Of a DNA stretch of 5,017 bases, positions 1 to 5,017 are shown piece after piece. The translations under genes and the position numbers were made by a program. Position 1 is the stretch's first letter; every line of letters begins with the position of its first letter. This DNA is from Chloroflexota bacterium (GTDB lineage Bacteria; Chloroflexota; Dehalococcoidia; SAR202; UBA11138). The DNA lies in assembly GCA_002710885.1 (NCBI GenBank), contig PAIW01000124.1:9954-14970 (forward strand). Reading direction: 5' to 3'. The notes below the pieces were generated by a model, which was not told the origin of the DNA, ran no database searches, and saw nothing but the letters and a program-made list of their open reading frames with translations.

Positions 1-254
1 GGCGAACCCTGGCCGAACCTGGCGAATAGGTCAGGACAGATAACGACGAATCCCTGATGAGCGAATCGGCGGGCGAATTCTCTGTACAGCTCGTCCCAGC
101 CTGGCAGATGGTGAATTAGCACGATGCTAGGGTAGGGGCCAGACCCAATGGGCCGCGCCGAGTAGGCGTTGATCTGGTCTCCGTTATGACCCTTGATGGT
201 GACCGTCTCGGCGATCATACCCTCGTAGTCAGCCGTGTTGAACTGGTTCCACAT
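1..254 (-). CDS. Dienelactone hydrolase family protein, N-terminal part (cut by window edge)
   Basis: This is an alpha/beta-hydrolase of the dienelactone hydrolase (DLH) type. Such cytoplasmic enzymes hydrolyse lactone or ester bonds, but the substrate cannot be told here. The reading frame is open from ATG at 254 down to base 1 (84 codons plus two bases). Visible are an N-terminal strand pair (about residues 17-33), the beta strand YPSIVLIHH (41-49), then PGWDE (51-55) and a helix-strand stretch RRFAHQGFVVICPDLFAR (62-79). This matches the oxyanion-hole side of the DLH fold. The nucleophile elbow and the rest of the catalytic triad lie beyond the edge, so activity cannot be judged. The start is supported by a GGGAGGG ribosome site (complement of 261-267) six bases upstream. 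The gene is divergent from the mutasome operon and has its own promoter, so a functional link is not implied. The family is fairly sure, the specificity unknown. Confidence 0.85.
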   Translation of the reverse strand, partial: MWNQFNTADYEGMIAETVTIKGHNGDQINAYSARPIGSGPYPSIVLIHHLPGWDELYREFARRFAHQGFVVICPDLFARFGQGS

Positions 255-287
255 AAATAACCCTCCCTCGTGTGGATTGGTGAATCT

Positions 288-322
288 CTAGCCGAAAGTC
301 GGAGTGTGACTCCGGTGGCTAG
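288..322 (-). promoter_or_regulatory. Hairpin at the 5' end of the hydrolase leader
   Basis: Two nested perfect inverted repeats are present: outer CTAGCC (288-293) with GGCTAG (317-322), and inner CGGAGT (300-305) with ACTCCG (309-314) around a three-base loop. The structure begins about two bases inside the start expected from the minus-strand promoter at 331-359. It could be a transcript-stabilising 5' hairpin or an operator overlapping the transcription start. There is no U-tract, so an intrinsic terminator is unlikely. The pairing is seen in the sequence; the function is inferred. Confidence 0.5.
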
Positions 323-330
323 TGGGTGCG

Positions 331-359
331 AGTGTAACAATGCAGTCGTGAACGGTCAA
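331..359 (-). promoter_or_regulatory. Sigma70-type promoter for the hydrolase gene
   Basis: On the minus strand, TTGACC (complement of 354-359) is followed after exactly 17 bases by TACACT (complement of 331-336). The -35 box matches the consensus at 5 of 6 positions and the -10 box at 4 of 6. Transcription would start near base 324 and give a leader of about 70 bases before the ATG at 254. The placement fits the gene well, but the promoter is predicted only from the boxes. Confidence 0.55.
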
Positions 360-615
360 CTGGACGAGGGATAAGGTGCGTGGGTCATGTCCATGCTGAG
401 CCCGCAGACGAAGTATCTGGTCGATAGTAGAACAACAGTTGGACCACAGATGCCCAGGCCCCTTATGGAAATACCCTGAATCCTGACTACCTAAAACCTT
501 TACGCCTCAAAAAATCCCTCCGACATATTGTTGAAACACAACGTCACGCACAACATTATGTGTAGTTTTAGATATATGTTAAACATAGTCCGAATGATAT
601 TCCTTTAGAAAGGTA
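360..615. other. Divergent intergenic region, no gene seen; small inverted repeats
   Basis: No convincing gene is present on either strand. The only plus-strand frame of note is a 30-codon ORF at 387-479 without a well-placed ribosome site. From about 470 rightwards the DNA becomes AT-rich, as in a control region. It contains short inverted repeats: GTTG/CAAC (530-533/539-542), ACATTATGT (553-561), TATGTT-A-AACATA (575-587) and CCTTT-AG-AAAGG (602-613). The last ends three bases before the -35 box of the LexA-controlled promoter. A weaker second plus-strand promoter, TTGAAA (531-536)-N17-CATTAT (554-559), is possible. Confidence 0.5.
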
Positions 616-644
616 TTGAAATTAGAACAATTGTTCTTTACAAT
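616..644 (+). promoter_or_regulatory. Sigma70-type promoter of the mutasome operon
   Basis: TTGAAA (616-621) and TACAAT (639-644) each match the bacterial consensus at 5 of 6 positions and are separated by exactly 17 bases. This is the best promoter in the window. It points towards imuB, and transcription is expected to start near 651. The LexA operator lies wholly between the two boxes, so bound repressor would block RNA polymerase directly. On the opposite strand the same symmetric DNA gives only a poor match (TTGTAA-N17-TTCAAT), so the plus direction is favoured. Confidence 0.75.
624..637. promoter_or_regulatory. LexA (SOS) operator, GAAC-N4-GTTC type
   Basis: AGAACAATTGTTCT is a perfect 14-base palindrome with core GAACAATTGTTC at 625-636. 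It matches the GAAC-N4-GTTC LexA box known from Bacillus and actinobacteria (the Gram-positive type), not the CTGT-N8-ACAG box of Escherichia coli. It fills the spacer of the promoter at 616-644, and the genes downstream (imuB and dnaE2) belong to a cassette that is LexA-controlled in many bacteria. The operator and the gene content support each other. LexA itself is not encoded in the window. Confidence 0.85.
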
Positions 645-650
645 CAGAGT

Positions 651-887
651 CGTCTGGTCTTGAATTATTTGACCTTGATGTGCAGATGAAACGCAAGCTG
701 TGACCAGCGACGAGCCGTATAGCAGAATTTTTAAGATACGCCGAATTTAATACAGCGATACAACGGCAGGGAGGACTATAGTCCCTCCTCAACAGTAGTG
801 AGTCTGATCGACATGTTCAGGCAGGCCCGGACGCTTTCAGGCCATCGGTTGTAGACAACTAGAAAATTCTGTAAATGCGGAGCGCAC
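651..887 (+). other. Long 5' leader of the mutasome transcript, no gene seen
   Basis: About 237 bases separate the predicted transcription start from imuB. Only very short frames occur (16 codons from GTG 700 and 18 from GTG 798), none with a ribosome site, so it is probably untranslated. It opens with a possible stem: CGTC-TGGTC (651-659) pairs with GACCA (702-706) and GACG (709-712), leaving a two-base bulge. GGTC (656-659) could pair instead with GACC (671-674). Further on are the palindrome centred at 778-779 and an inverted repeat GTTGT-AG-ACAAC (848-859), 19 bases before the imuB ribosome site GGAG (879-882). A regulatory role is possible but unproven. Confidence 0.45.
769..788. promoter_or_regulatory. 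Palindrome in the imuB leader
   Basis: GGACTATAGTCC (773-784) is a perfect 12-base palindrome. With its flanks, GGGAGGACTATAGTCCCTCC, it makes an imperfect 20-base inverted repeat with one mismatch and one G-T pair. It could be a protein-binding site or an RNA hairpin that hides the Shine-Dalgarno-like GGGAGG at 769-774. No start codon lies at a useful distance from that GGGAGG. No U-tract follows, so it is not a standard terminator. Confidence 0.35.
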
Positions 888-2072
888 ATGAAAGTCGCCT
901 GTGTTCTGGTAACTCACCTGCCGATGAAGGCGGAGCTTATGCGTCGGCCTGACCTGCGAGACAGGCCCGTCATAGTCACTGAGGGGCCGGACTCCAAAGA
1001 GGTCGTGTTGGACAGCTCTCCAGAGGCAAAGGGCGTTGTTCCCGGCATGCCCCTCCAAGAGGCAATGTCCCGAAGCAAAGCAGCCGTGCTTTTGAGGGTC
1101 GACGCTTCGCACTATGAGAGCGTGTTCACCAAGATGATTGCCTCCCTATGCCAGCGCAGTCCGCTGGTGGAGAAGGGAGAGATGGGTTGCGCCTACGTCG
1201 GCCTAGACGGGCTGGAGAAGATGTATGGCGGCGAGACCCGTCTGGTCGCCTCCATGCTCAACGCCGTGCCCCACAACCTGAACCCCAGAGTTGGCGTCGC
1301 GGGCGGCAAGTTCATGGCATACGTGGCCGCGCTGTCCGGTCGTGGAGGTCAGGCGACCAGGGTGTCCGAGGGCGGAGCGGCGAGCTTCCTCAGAGACCTG
1401 ACGGTGGACGCTCTGCCCATGCCCTGGGAGGGCAGGGCGCGACTGCGTCACTTCGGAATCCACACCATAGGCCATCTGGCGTCTATGGAGCTTGGCCCTA
1501 TTCAGGCCCAGTTCGGTCCCGCCGGCCGTCGAGCGTGGGAGCTTGCCAACGGGCGAGACCTCAGCCCGCTGGTACCCCACAAGGCCATCGACGCGGTGAA
1601 CGAGTACGTCACATTCCCTGCGCCCACCGTCACCCTGGACGCCCTGTTGGTGGCGACTGAGCTTCTGCTGGGGCGGGCCTTTGCTCGTCCGGCCCTCAGA
1701 AGCCGGTACGTCCGAATGGCGACTCTGGAGGCGAAGGTCATGTTGGGCGCTCCGTGGATTCGAGGCGTCGCCTTTCGAGACGCCGTGGGCGGCAAGGAGA
1801 TGGCGGCCCGCACCCTTCGGGCCACGCTGGACGGCATAGTATTGCCCGGCCCTCTGGAAGACCTGGGCCTCACGCTGTCGGGCCTTACCGGAGAGTCCGG
1901 AATCCAGACCAGCCTGTTCTCCGAAATGCGACGTCAGGAACAGCTTCGAGAGATGATGCGACAGATGGAGGTTCGCCTGCGCGCCAAGCCTCCTGTATTC
2001 AAGGTAAAGGACATAGAGCCGTGGTCAAGAATCCCAGAGAGACGCCAGGCGTTGGTGCAATTCGACCCCTGA
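888..2072 (+). CDS. imuB: ImuB-like Y-family DNA polymerase homologue, catalytically inactive mutasome subunit
   Basis: This 394-residue protein has the Y-family layout: palm and fingers (about 1-165, with LDSSPEAKGVVPGMPLQEA at 41-59), thumb with helix-hairpin-helix features (about 171-230), little finger (about 235-335) and a C-terminal tail. By motif alignment to Dpo4/DinB, the first catalytic Asp is replaced (VTHLP at 8-12) and the usual S-x-DEAY reads MGCAYVGLDG (99-108), so all three metal-binding carboxylates are missing. The tail carries QTSLF (340-344), close to the beta-clamp-binding consensus, and ends in a motif SRIPERRQALV (380-390) that I recall from Chloroflexota homologues. 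ImuB proteins act as non-catalytic hubs that bring DnaE2 to the clamp during lesion bypass. The start ATG has GGAG five bases upstream (879-882). It is the first gene after the LexA-box promoter. The family is confident. The alternative name, Y-family polymerase or DinB-like, would wrongly imply activity. Confidence 0.9.
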   Translation: MKVACVLVTHLPMKAELMRRPDLRDRPVIVTEGPDSKEVVLDSSPEAKGVVPGMPLQEAMSRSKAAVLLRVDASHYESVFTKMIASLCQRSPLVEKGEMGCAYVGLDGLEKMYGGETRLVASMLNAVPHNLNPRVGVAGGKFMAYVAALSGRGGQATRVSEGGAASFLRDLTVDALPMPWEGRARLRHFGIHTIGHLASMELGPIQAQFGPAGRRAWELANGRDLSPLVPHKAIDAVNEYVTFPAPTVTLDALLVATELLLGRAFARPALRSRYVRMATLEAKVMLGAPWIRGVAFRDAVGGKEMAARTLRATLDGIVLPGPLEDLGLTLSGLTGESGIQTSLFSEMRRQEQLREMMRQMEVRLRAKPPVFKVKDIEPWSRIPERRQALVQFDP

Positions 2073-2311
2073 ACCCGCCCGTTCCGATAGTAGTGAGAGA
2101 AGATGAACATCACAGACCGGAGACCGTCACGCTGGGTCGACACCGACTCCGTGTTGAAAACACCGAGGACCAGTGGGAGGTAGACGAGGAATGGTGGCGG
2201 GCTCGACCCACGTCTCGTGCCTACTATGACGTCCTGCTGGAGGACGGCCAGACTCTGACGATATTTCGGGACGCCGTGAGCGGGAAATGGTATCAGCAGC
2301 GGTATGAGTAG
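2021..2311 (+). CDS. Small ImuB-associated protein (conserved, function unknown)
   Basis: This is a short acidic and aromatic-rich protein that overlaps the end of imuB in another frame. Its clear core runs from GRHRLRV to the C-terminus and contains WEVDEEWWRARP, a YYDV strand, an LEDGQTLTIFRD hairpin and a WYQQRY ending, which together suggest a small beta-rich domain. I recall similar short proteins next to imuB/dnaE2 in Chloroflexota, and it somewhat resembles the DUF6504 type; this is memory, not a search. The start is uncertain. GTG 2021 has AAAGGA nine bases upstream and gives 96 residues with a 52-base overlap. GTG 2093 gives 72 residues, has no ribosome site and would remove the RPLNPPVPIVV segment that seems part of the family. 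A non-standard start such as ATT 2060 cannot be excluded. Translation is probably coupled to imuB. Given its position it may be a mutasome accessory factor (inference). Confidence 0.7.
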   Translation: MVKNPRETPGVGAIRPLNPPVPIVVREDEHHRPETVTLGRHRLRVENTEDQWEVDEEWWRARPTSRAYYDVLLEDGQTLTIFRDAVSGKWYQQRYE

Positions 2312-2399
2312 CCGTCAGATATCAGCTTATGGTGTTTTGGAATGTTGAGTGAAGTCGGAGAACAGCAGCTTGGCTGACGGCTGATAGCTGAAAGCTAGG
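2310..2399. repeat. Inverted pair of GCTGA-heptamer arrays (possible hairpin element)
   Basis: The right arm holds four seven-base units in tandem: GGCTGAC (2372-2378), GGCTGAT (2379-2385), AGCTGAA (2386-2392) and AGCTAGG (2393-2399). The left arm (2311-2328) reads on the minus strand as AGCTGAT-ATCTGAC-GGC, the same units inverted. The arms can pair in two registers: AGCCGTCAG (2310-2318) with CTGACGGCT (2374-2382), or 2311-2326 with 2380-2395 at 13 of 16 positions. A spacer of about 43 bases (2329-2371) lies between them. The left arm begins in the stop codon of the small ImuB-associated gene and the right arm abuts the ribosome site of the next ORF. It may be a dispersed palindromic repeat or an operon-internal RNA structure. 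Confidence 0.6.
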
Positions 2400-2415
2400 A
2401 AAGGAGGCATACGAA

Positions 2416-2634
2416 ATGACTCGCGACGAGTTCAAGAGTCACCTGGAAGAGTTGCAGCGCATCCTGTCCAGTATTTCGGAATACTACAAGATATGGTTGC
2501 AGCTACAGCCAACTGAGAGACGAATCAAAATCCTCAACTGTTTCAACGGGTTCTTTGTGCCTGTACGTCAGGCACTGTTCGAGATGAGGTTTATTCACGC
2601 CGCGAAAATATTTGAGCACAATTCTGAAACCTGA
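2416..2634 (+). CDS. Short HEPN/AbiU2-like protein, probably C-terminally truncated (function unknown)
   Basis: This is a 72-residue, largely helical protein. Helix 1 spans about 4-27 (EEFKSH-like start through SEYYKIW), and helix 2 spans about 33-66 (ERRIKILNCFNGFFVPVRQA, then LFEMRFIHAAKIFEH). The pattern of an aromatic-rich first helix, then FNGFFVPVRQALF and a short helix ending in KIFEH, recalls the N-terminal part of AbiU2-like HEPN proteins as I remember them. Those are much longer and continue past this point, so the ORF may be a truncated or reduced form. The start is strong: AAAGGAGG (2400-2407), eight bases before the ATG. It lies between heptamer-repeat arrays on both sides, in the same direction as its neighbours, and ends 24 bases before dnaE2. 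It would be co-transcribed with the SOS genes. No catalytic RNase motif (R-x4-6-H) is evident in a trustworthy place. The ORF is well supported; the family assignment is weak. Confidence 0.65.
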   Translation: MTRDEFKSHLEELQRILSSISEYYKIWLQLQPTERRIKILNCFNGFFVPVRQALFEMRFIHAAKIFEHNSET

Positions 2635-2636
2635 AA

Positions 2637-2657
2637 AGCTGAAGGCTGACAGCTAGA
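2637..2657 (+). repeat. Second GCTGA-heptamer array, directly before dnaE2
   Basis: Three tandem seven-base units are present: AGCTGAA (2637-2643), GGCTGAC (2644-2650) and AGCTAGA (2651-2657), followed by AATG with the dnaE2 start. The unit type, orientation and terminal AGCTAG variant match the array at 2372-2399. The two copies therefore flank the 72-aa ORF as imperfect direct repeats. The array also occupies the whole region where the dnaE2 ribosome site should be; only a weak GAAGG (2641-2645), 13 bases from the ATG, is available. Confidence 0.6.
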
Positions 2658-2658
2658 A

Positions 2659-5017
2659 ATGTCCTACGTTGAACTTCACTGCCACAGCAACTACTCCTTC
2701 CAGGAAGGAGCATCCTCCATCGACGAGATGGTGTCGAGGGCTGTCGAGCTTGGATACCCAGCCCTGGCCCTCACCGACCACGATAACCTGTGCGGGACGA
2801 TGGAGTTCGCTCAAGTGGCCCGCAGCCTGGACATTCAGCCCATATCCGGCGCCGAAGTCACGACTGAATCAGGCGGACACCTGACCCTCCTGGCATCAGA
2901 CCGCACTGGATACGGCAACCTGTGCCAGCTTGTCACCTTCTCTTATATGGACGCCGAACGTCGAGACCCCAAACTCAGGGACGCTCGACTGGCCGAACAC
3001 TCTCAGGGTGTTATTCTACTTACGGGGTGTTGCAAAGGCCTTATCCCTAGTCTGGCATCCCAGGGCCAGATAGAGGAGGCCGAGACCGTTCTTCGGCAGT
3101 ACGTCGAGTGGTTCGACACCGACAACGTGTTCGTCGAGCTTCAGCAGAACCTGGTCTATGGCGATACAAGGCGCAACCGGCGGCTAGTGGAGTTGGCTCG
3201 GCAGGTCGGAGTGTCAGTTGTCGCCACCAACAACGTCCACTATCACACACCGGACCGCCACCGGCTTCAGGACGCGCTGGTCGCCATCCAGCACAACAAG
3301 AGCCTGGAGGAGACCCACCAGGAGCGCAGGCCCAACAGCCATTTTTATCTCAAGAGTCACGCTCAGATGACCGCGCTCTTTCGTGAGATTCCAGAAGCTA
3401 TACAAAACACGCTGGTGGTGGCCGAGCGTTGCTCATCCTTTGACCTGACCCGCGACCTCAACTACAAGTTTCCTGACTACCCTGCGCCTGACGACCATAC
3501 TTCCCTTAGCTACCTGGAAAAGTTGTGCCACGAGGCCGCCCTCCGACGCTACGGGCGCATCAACTGGCGGGTTCGCAAGCGTCTCAACGAGGAGTTCCGC
3601 CTTATCAAGAAGCACGATCTGGCGGGCTTCATGCTCATATACCACGACATCATACAGATGGCCCGCCAGATTCAGATAGAGCTGGGCCGCAGCGACGCCG
3701 AGATACCCCTGGAGGAACGTCCGCCGGGGCGGGGGCGGGGGTCGTCCGTCGCCATGCTGTCAGGGTACCTCATCGGACTATCCCACATAGACCCGATGGA
3801 GTTCGACCTGTCTCTTGAGCGGTTCCTTCAGGAGGATATGGCATCCGTTCCGGACATCGATCTGGACTTTCCCCGAGACATCCGAGAGGAGCTTATCAAG
3901 CGCGTTCACAAGCACTGGGGCTGGGATCGCGCCGCCCTCACAGGCATGATAAGCACCTACAAGATGAAGGGCGCAATCCGCGATCTGGGCAAGGCTTTGG
4001 GCCTGCCCTTTCAGGACATCGACCGGCTGGCGAAACGCGTCGAGTCATGGAACGCGGCGTCCCTTCAGGAGGAGATGGAACGACTGCCTGAGTTCAGCGA
4101 CCGCACCGACGCTCCCGTGTGGCGGGATATGATTGACCTGTCCATGCAGCTTAACGGGTTCCCCAAGTATCTAGCCCAGCATCCGGGAGGCATGATAATT
4201 TCGTCATCCCCTCTCAGCAAGATTGTGCCTGTTCAGCAGTCGGCCATCGACGACCGTTTCATCTGCCACTGGGACAAGGATGCCATAGACGACGCCGGCT
4301 TCGTGAAGATCGACTTTCTGGCCCTGGGCGCGCTCTCCCAGATGCAGGACACTCTCCAGCTTATCGAGGAGCGCATTGGACACTACATCGACCTCAGTCG
4401 CGTGGACTTCAAGGACCCGGCGGTATACGACACTCTGCACAAGGCTGACACCGTGGGTATATTTCAGGTGGAGTCGGCTGCCCAGATGCAGACCATCACT
4501 CGAATAAAGCCCGTCAACCTGACCGACATGGCCTACGAAGTCGCCGCAGTGCGTCCCGGTGTTGGGGCCAACGATGGCGTGACTCAATTCATCCGACGTC
4601 GTCAGGGCGAGCCCTGGGGCTTCGACCATCCTCTGGAGCGCAAGGCTCTGGAGCGCACCCTGGGCGTCATTCTGTACCAGGATCAGGTGAATCAGGTGGC
4701 GATGGAAGTGGCGGGATTCAACTCGCTGGAAGCCGACCAGCTGCGTCGAGCCTTCCGACGTCGCAACAACAAGACACTCCTCGCCCAGTTCTGGGAGAAG
4801 TTCCGAGACAAAGCAGGAGAGCGGGGAGTGCCGGAGGATATCGCAGATAAAATCTTCCAGAAATTCAACGGTCAGTACATGTTCCCAGAGTCGCACGCAT
4901 TCGCCTTCGGAGTGACGGCGTACCATATGACCTGGCTGAAATACTACTACCCGCTGGAGTTCTTCGTCGGAATCTTCAACCAGCAGCCGATGGGATTCTA
5001 CAACCTGGAATCCCTCA
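2659..5017 (+). CDS. dnaE2: Error-prone DNA polymerase III alpha subunit, DnaE2 type (3' end beyond window)
   Basis: This C-family DNA polymerase carries out mutagenic translesion synthesis in the mutasome. The frame is open for 786 codons to the window edge; DnaE2 proteins usually run to about 1000-1100 residues. It starts with a PHP domain (about 3-215): LHCHS (6-10), LTDHDN (38-43), GAE (64-66) and ATNNVHY (189-195). The polymerase core follows with PGRGRGSS (356-363), PDIDLDF (398-404) carrying catalytic Asp401 and Asp403, HPGGMII (508-514), and KIDFLALG (550-557) carrying catalytic Asp552. FPESHAFAF (742-750) and QPMGFY (776-781) are hallmarks of the DnaE2 branch, and LALG replaces the LGL of replicative DnaE. 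Asn192 stands where many PHP domains have a metal-binding Asp; I recall Asn in related Chloroflexota proteins, so it may be normal there. ATG 2659 is the only plausible start, because an in-frame stop lies just upstream (2647-2649). It is the last visible gene of the LexA-controlled operon. Confidence 0.93.
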   Translation, partial: MSYVELHCHSNYSFQEGASSIDEMVSRAVELGYPALALTDHDNLCGTMEFAQVARSLDIQPISGAEVTTESGGHLTLLASDRTGYGNLCQLVTFSYMDAERRDPKLRDARLAEHSQGVILLTGCCKGLIPSLASQGQIEEAETVLRQYVEWFDTDNVFVELQQNLVYGDTRRNRRLVELARQVGVSVVATNNVHYHTPDRHRLQDALVAIQHNKSLEETHQERRPNSHFYLKSHAQMTALFREIPEAIQNTLVVAERCSSFDLTRDLNYKFPDYPAPDDHTSLSYLEKLCHEAALRRYGRINWRVRKRLNEEFRLIKKHDLAGFMLIYHDIIQMARQIQIELGRSDAEIPLEERPPGRGRGSSVAMLSGYLIGLSHIDPMEFDLSLERFLQEDMASVPDIDLDFPRDIREELIKRVHKHWGWDRAALTGMISTYKMKGAIRDLGKALGLPFQDIDRLAKRVESWNAASLQEEMERLPEFSDRTDAPVWRDMIDLSMQLNGFPKYLAQHPGGMIISSSPLSKIVPVQQSAIDDRFICHWDKDAIDDAGFVKIDFLALGALSQMQDTLQLIEERIGHYIDLSRVDFKDPAVYDTLHKADTVGIFQVESAAQMQTITRIKPVNLTDMAYEVAAVRPGVGANDGVTQFIRRRQGEPWGFDHPLERKALERTLGVILYQDQVNQVAMEVAGFNSLEADQLRRAFRRRNNKTLLAQFWEKFRDKAGERGVPEDIADKIFQKFNGQYMFPESHAFAFGVTAYHMTWLKYYYPLEFFVGIFNQQPMGFYNLESL

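Noticed and set aside
430..441. GAACAACAGTTG, one mismatch from the LexA core
   Set aside because: It breaks the symmetry of the operator and lies about 70 bases upstream of the hydrolase -35 box, not overlapping a good promoter; a single-mismatch match is expected by chance fairly often.
387..479. 30-codon ORF in the divergent intergenic region
   Set aside because: It has no well-placed ribosome site, no recognisable sequence and no promoter directly ahead; it is not supportable as a gene.
769..788. Palindrome considered as an intrinsic terminator or as the ribosome site of a missed gene
   Set aside because: No T-run follows on either strand, and no ATG, GTG or TTG lies at ribosome-site distance from GGGAGG.
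1148..1660. Long alternative frames inside imuB (plus strand 1148-1660; minus strand 1203-1580 and 1502-1873)
   Set aside because: They are Arg/Pro/Gly-rich shadow frames without ribosome sites, overlapping a clearly conserved gene.
2071..2084. GAAC-N6-GTTC at the imuB stop codon
   Set aside because: The gap is six bases instead of four, so it does not fit the LexA box, and it lies in coding DNA without a promoter.
3726..3741. G-rich hexamer repeat (GGGCGG twice plus GGG) in dnaE2, considered as a slippage hotspot or G-quadruplex
   Set aside because: It encodes the glycine/arginine-rich GRGRGSS motif, which I recall as normal in related polymerases. Only three G-runs are present, too few for a standard quadruplex, and two repeat units are weak evidence for phase variation.
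4204..4926. 240-codon open frame on the minus strand
   Set aside because: It lies wholly antisense to the well-conserved dnaE2 core and its protein has no recognisable family; it is a by-product of codon use in GC-rich DNA.

Overview
The window holds the start of a dienelactone-hydrolase-like gene on the minus strand and, divergently on the plus strand, most of an SOS-type translesion (mutasome) operon. Its layout is: a LexA-box promoter, an imuB-like inactive Y-family polymerase gene, a small ImuB-associated gene, a small HEPN/AbiU2-like ORF, and the first ~786 codons of an error-prone DnaE2-type DNA polymerase III alpha subunit. The coding DNA is moderately GC-rich and the divergent control region is clearly AT-richer. 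The protein sequences (ImuB ending in an SRIPERRQALV..DP motif, DnaE2 with GRGRGSS and ATNNVHY, a DLH with an HHLPGWDE motif) and the Gram-positive-type LexA box together suggest a Chloroflexota bacterium, possibly Dehalococcoidia/SAR202-like. That placement is inference from recalled family resemblance, not from a database search.

Region by region: 1-254 (minus) is the N-terminal 84 codons of the hydrolase, which runs off the left edge. Bases 255-359 hold its leader, a hairpin and a good sigma70-type promoter on the minus strand. Bases 360-615 are non-coding, AT-rich towards the right, with several small inverted repeats. Bases 616-644 form a near-consensus plus-strand promoter (TTGAAA-N17-TACAAT) whose spacer contains a perfect LexA operator, GAACAATTGTTC. 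Bases 651-887 look like a long structured 5' leader. The four plus-strand genes follow in close order to the right edge, and two arrays of a GCTGA-type heptamer flank the 72-aa ORF.

How the genes work together: ImuB has lost all three Y-family catalytic carboxylates but keeps the fold and a clamp-binding-like QTSLF motif, as expected of a mutasome scaffold. DnaE2 keeps its three catalytic aspartates and would do the synthesis. The operator placement predicts LexA repression and induction by DNA damage. No imuA is visible in the window. The two small genes between imuB and dnaE2 sit where an accessory factor would be expected; this is the least described part of the window.
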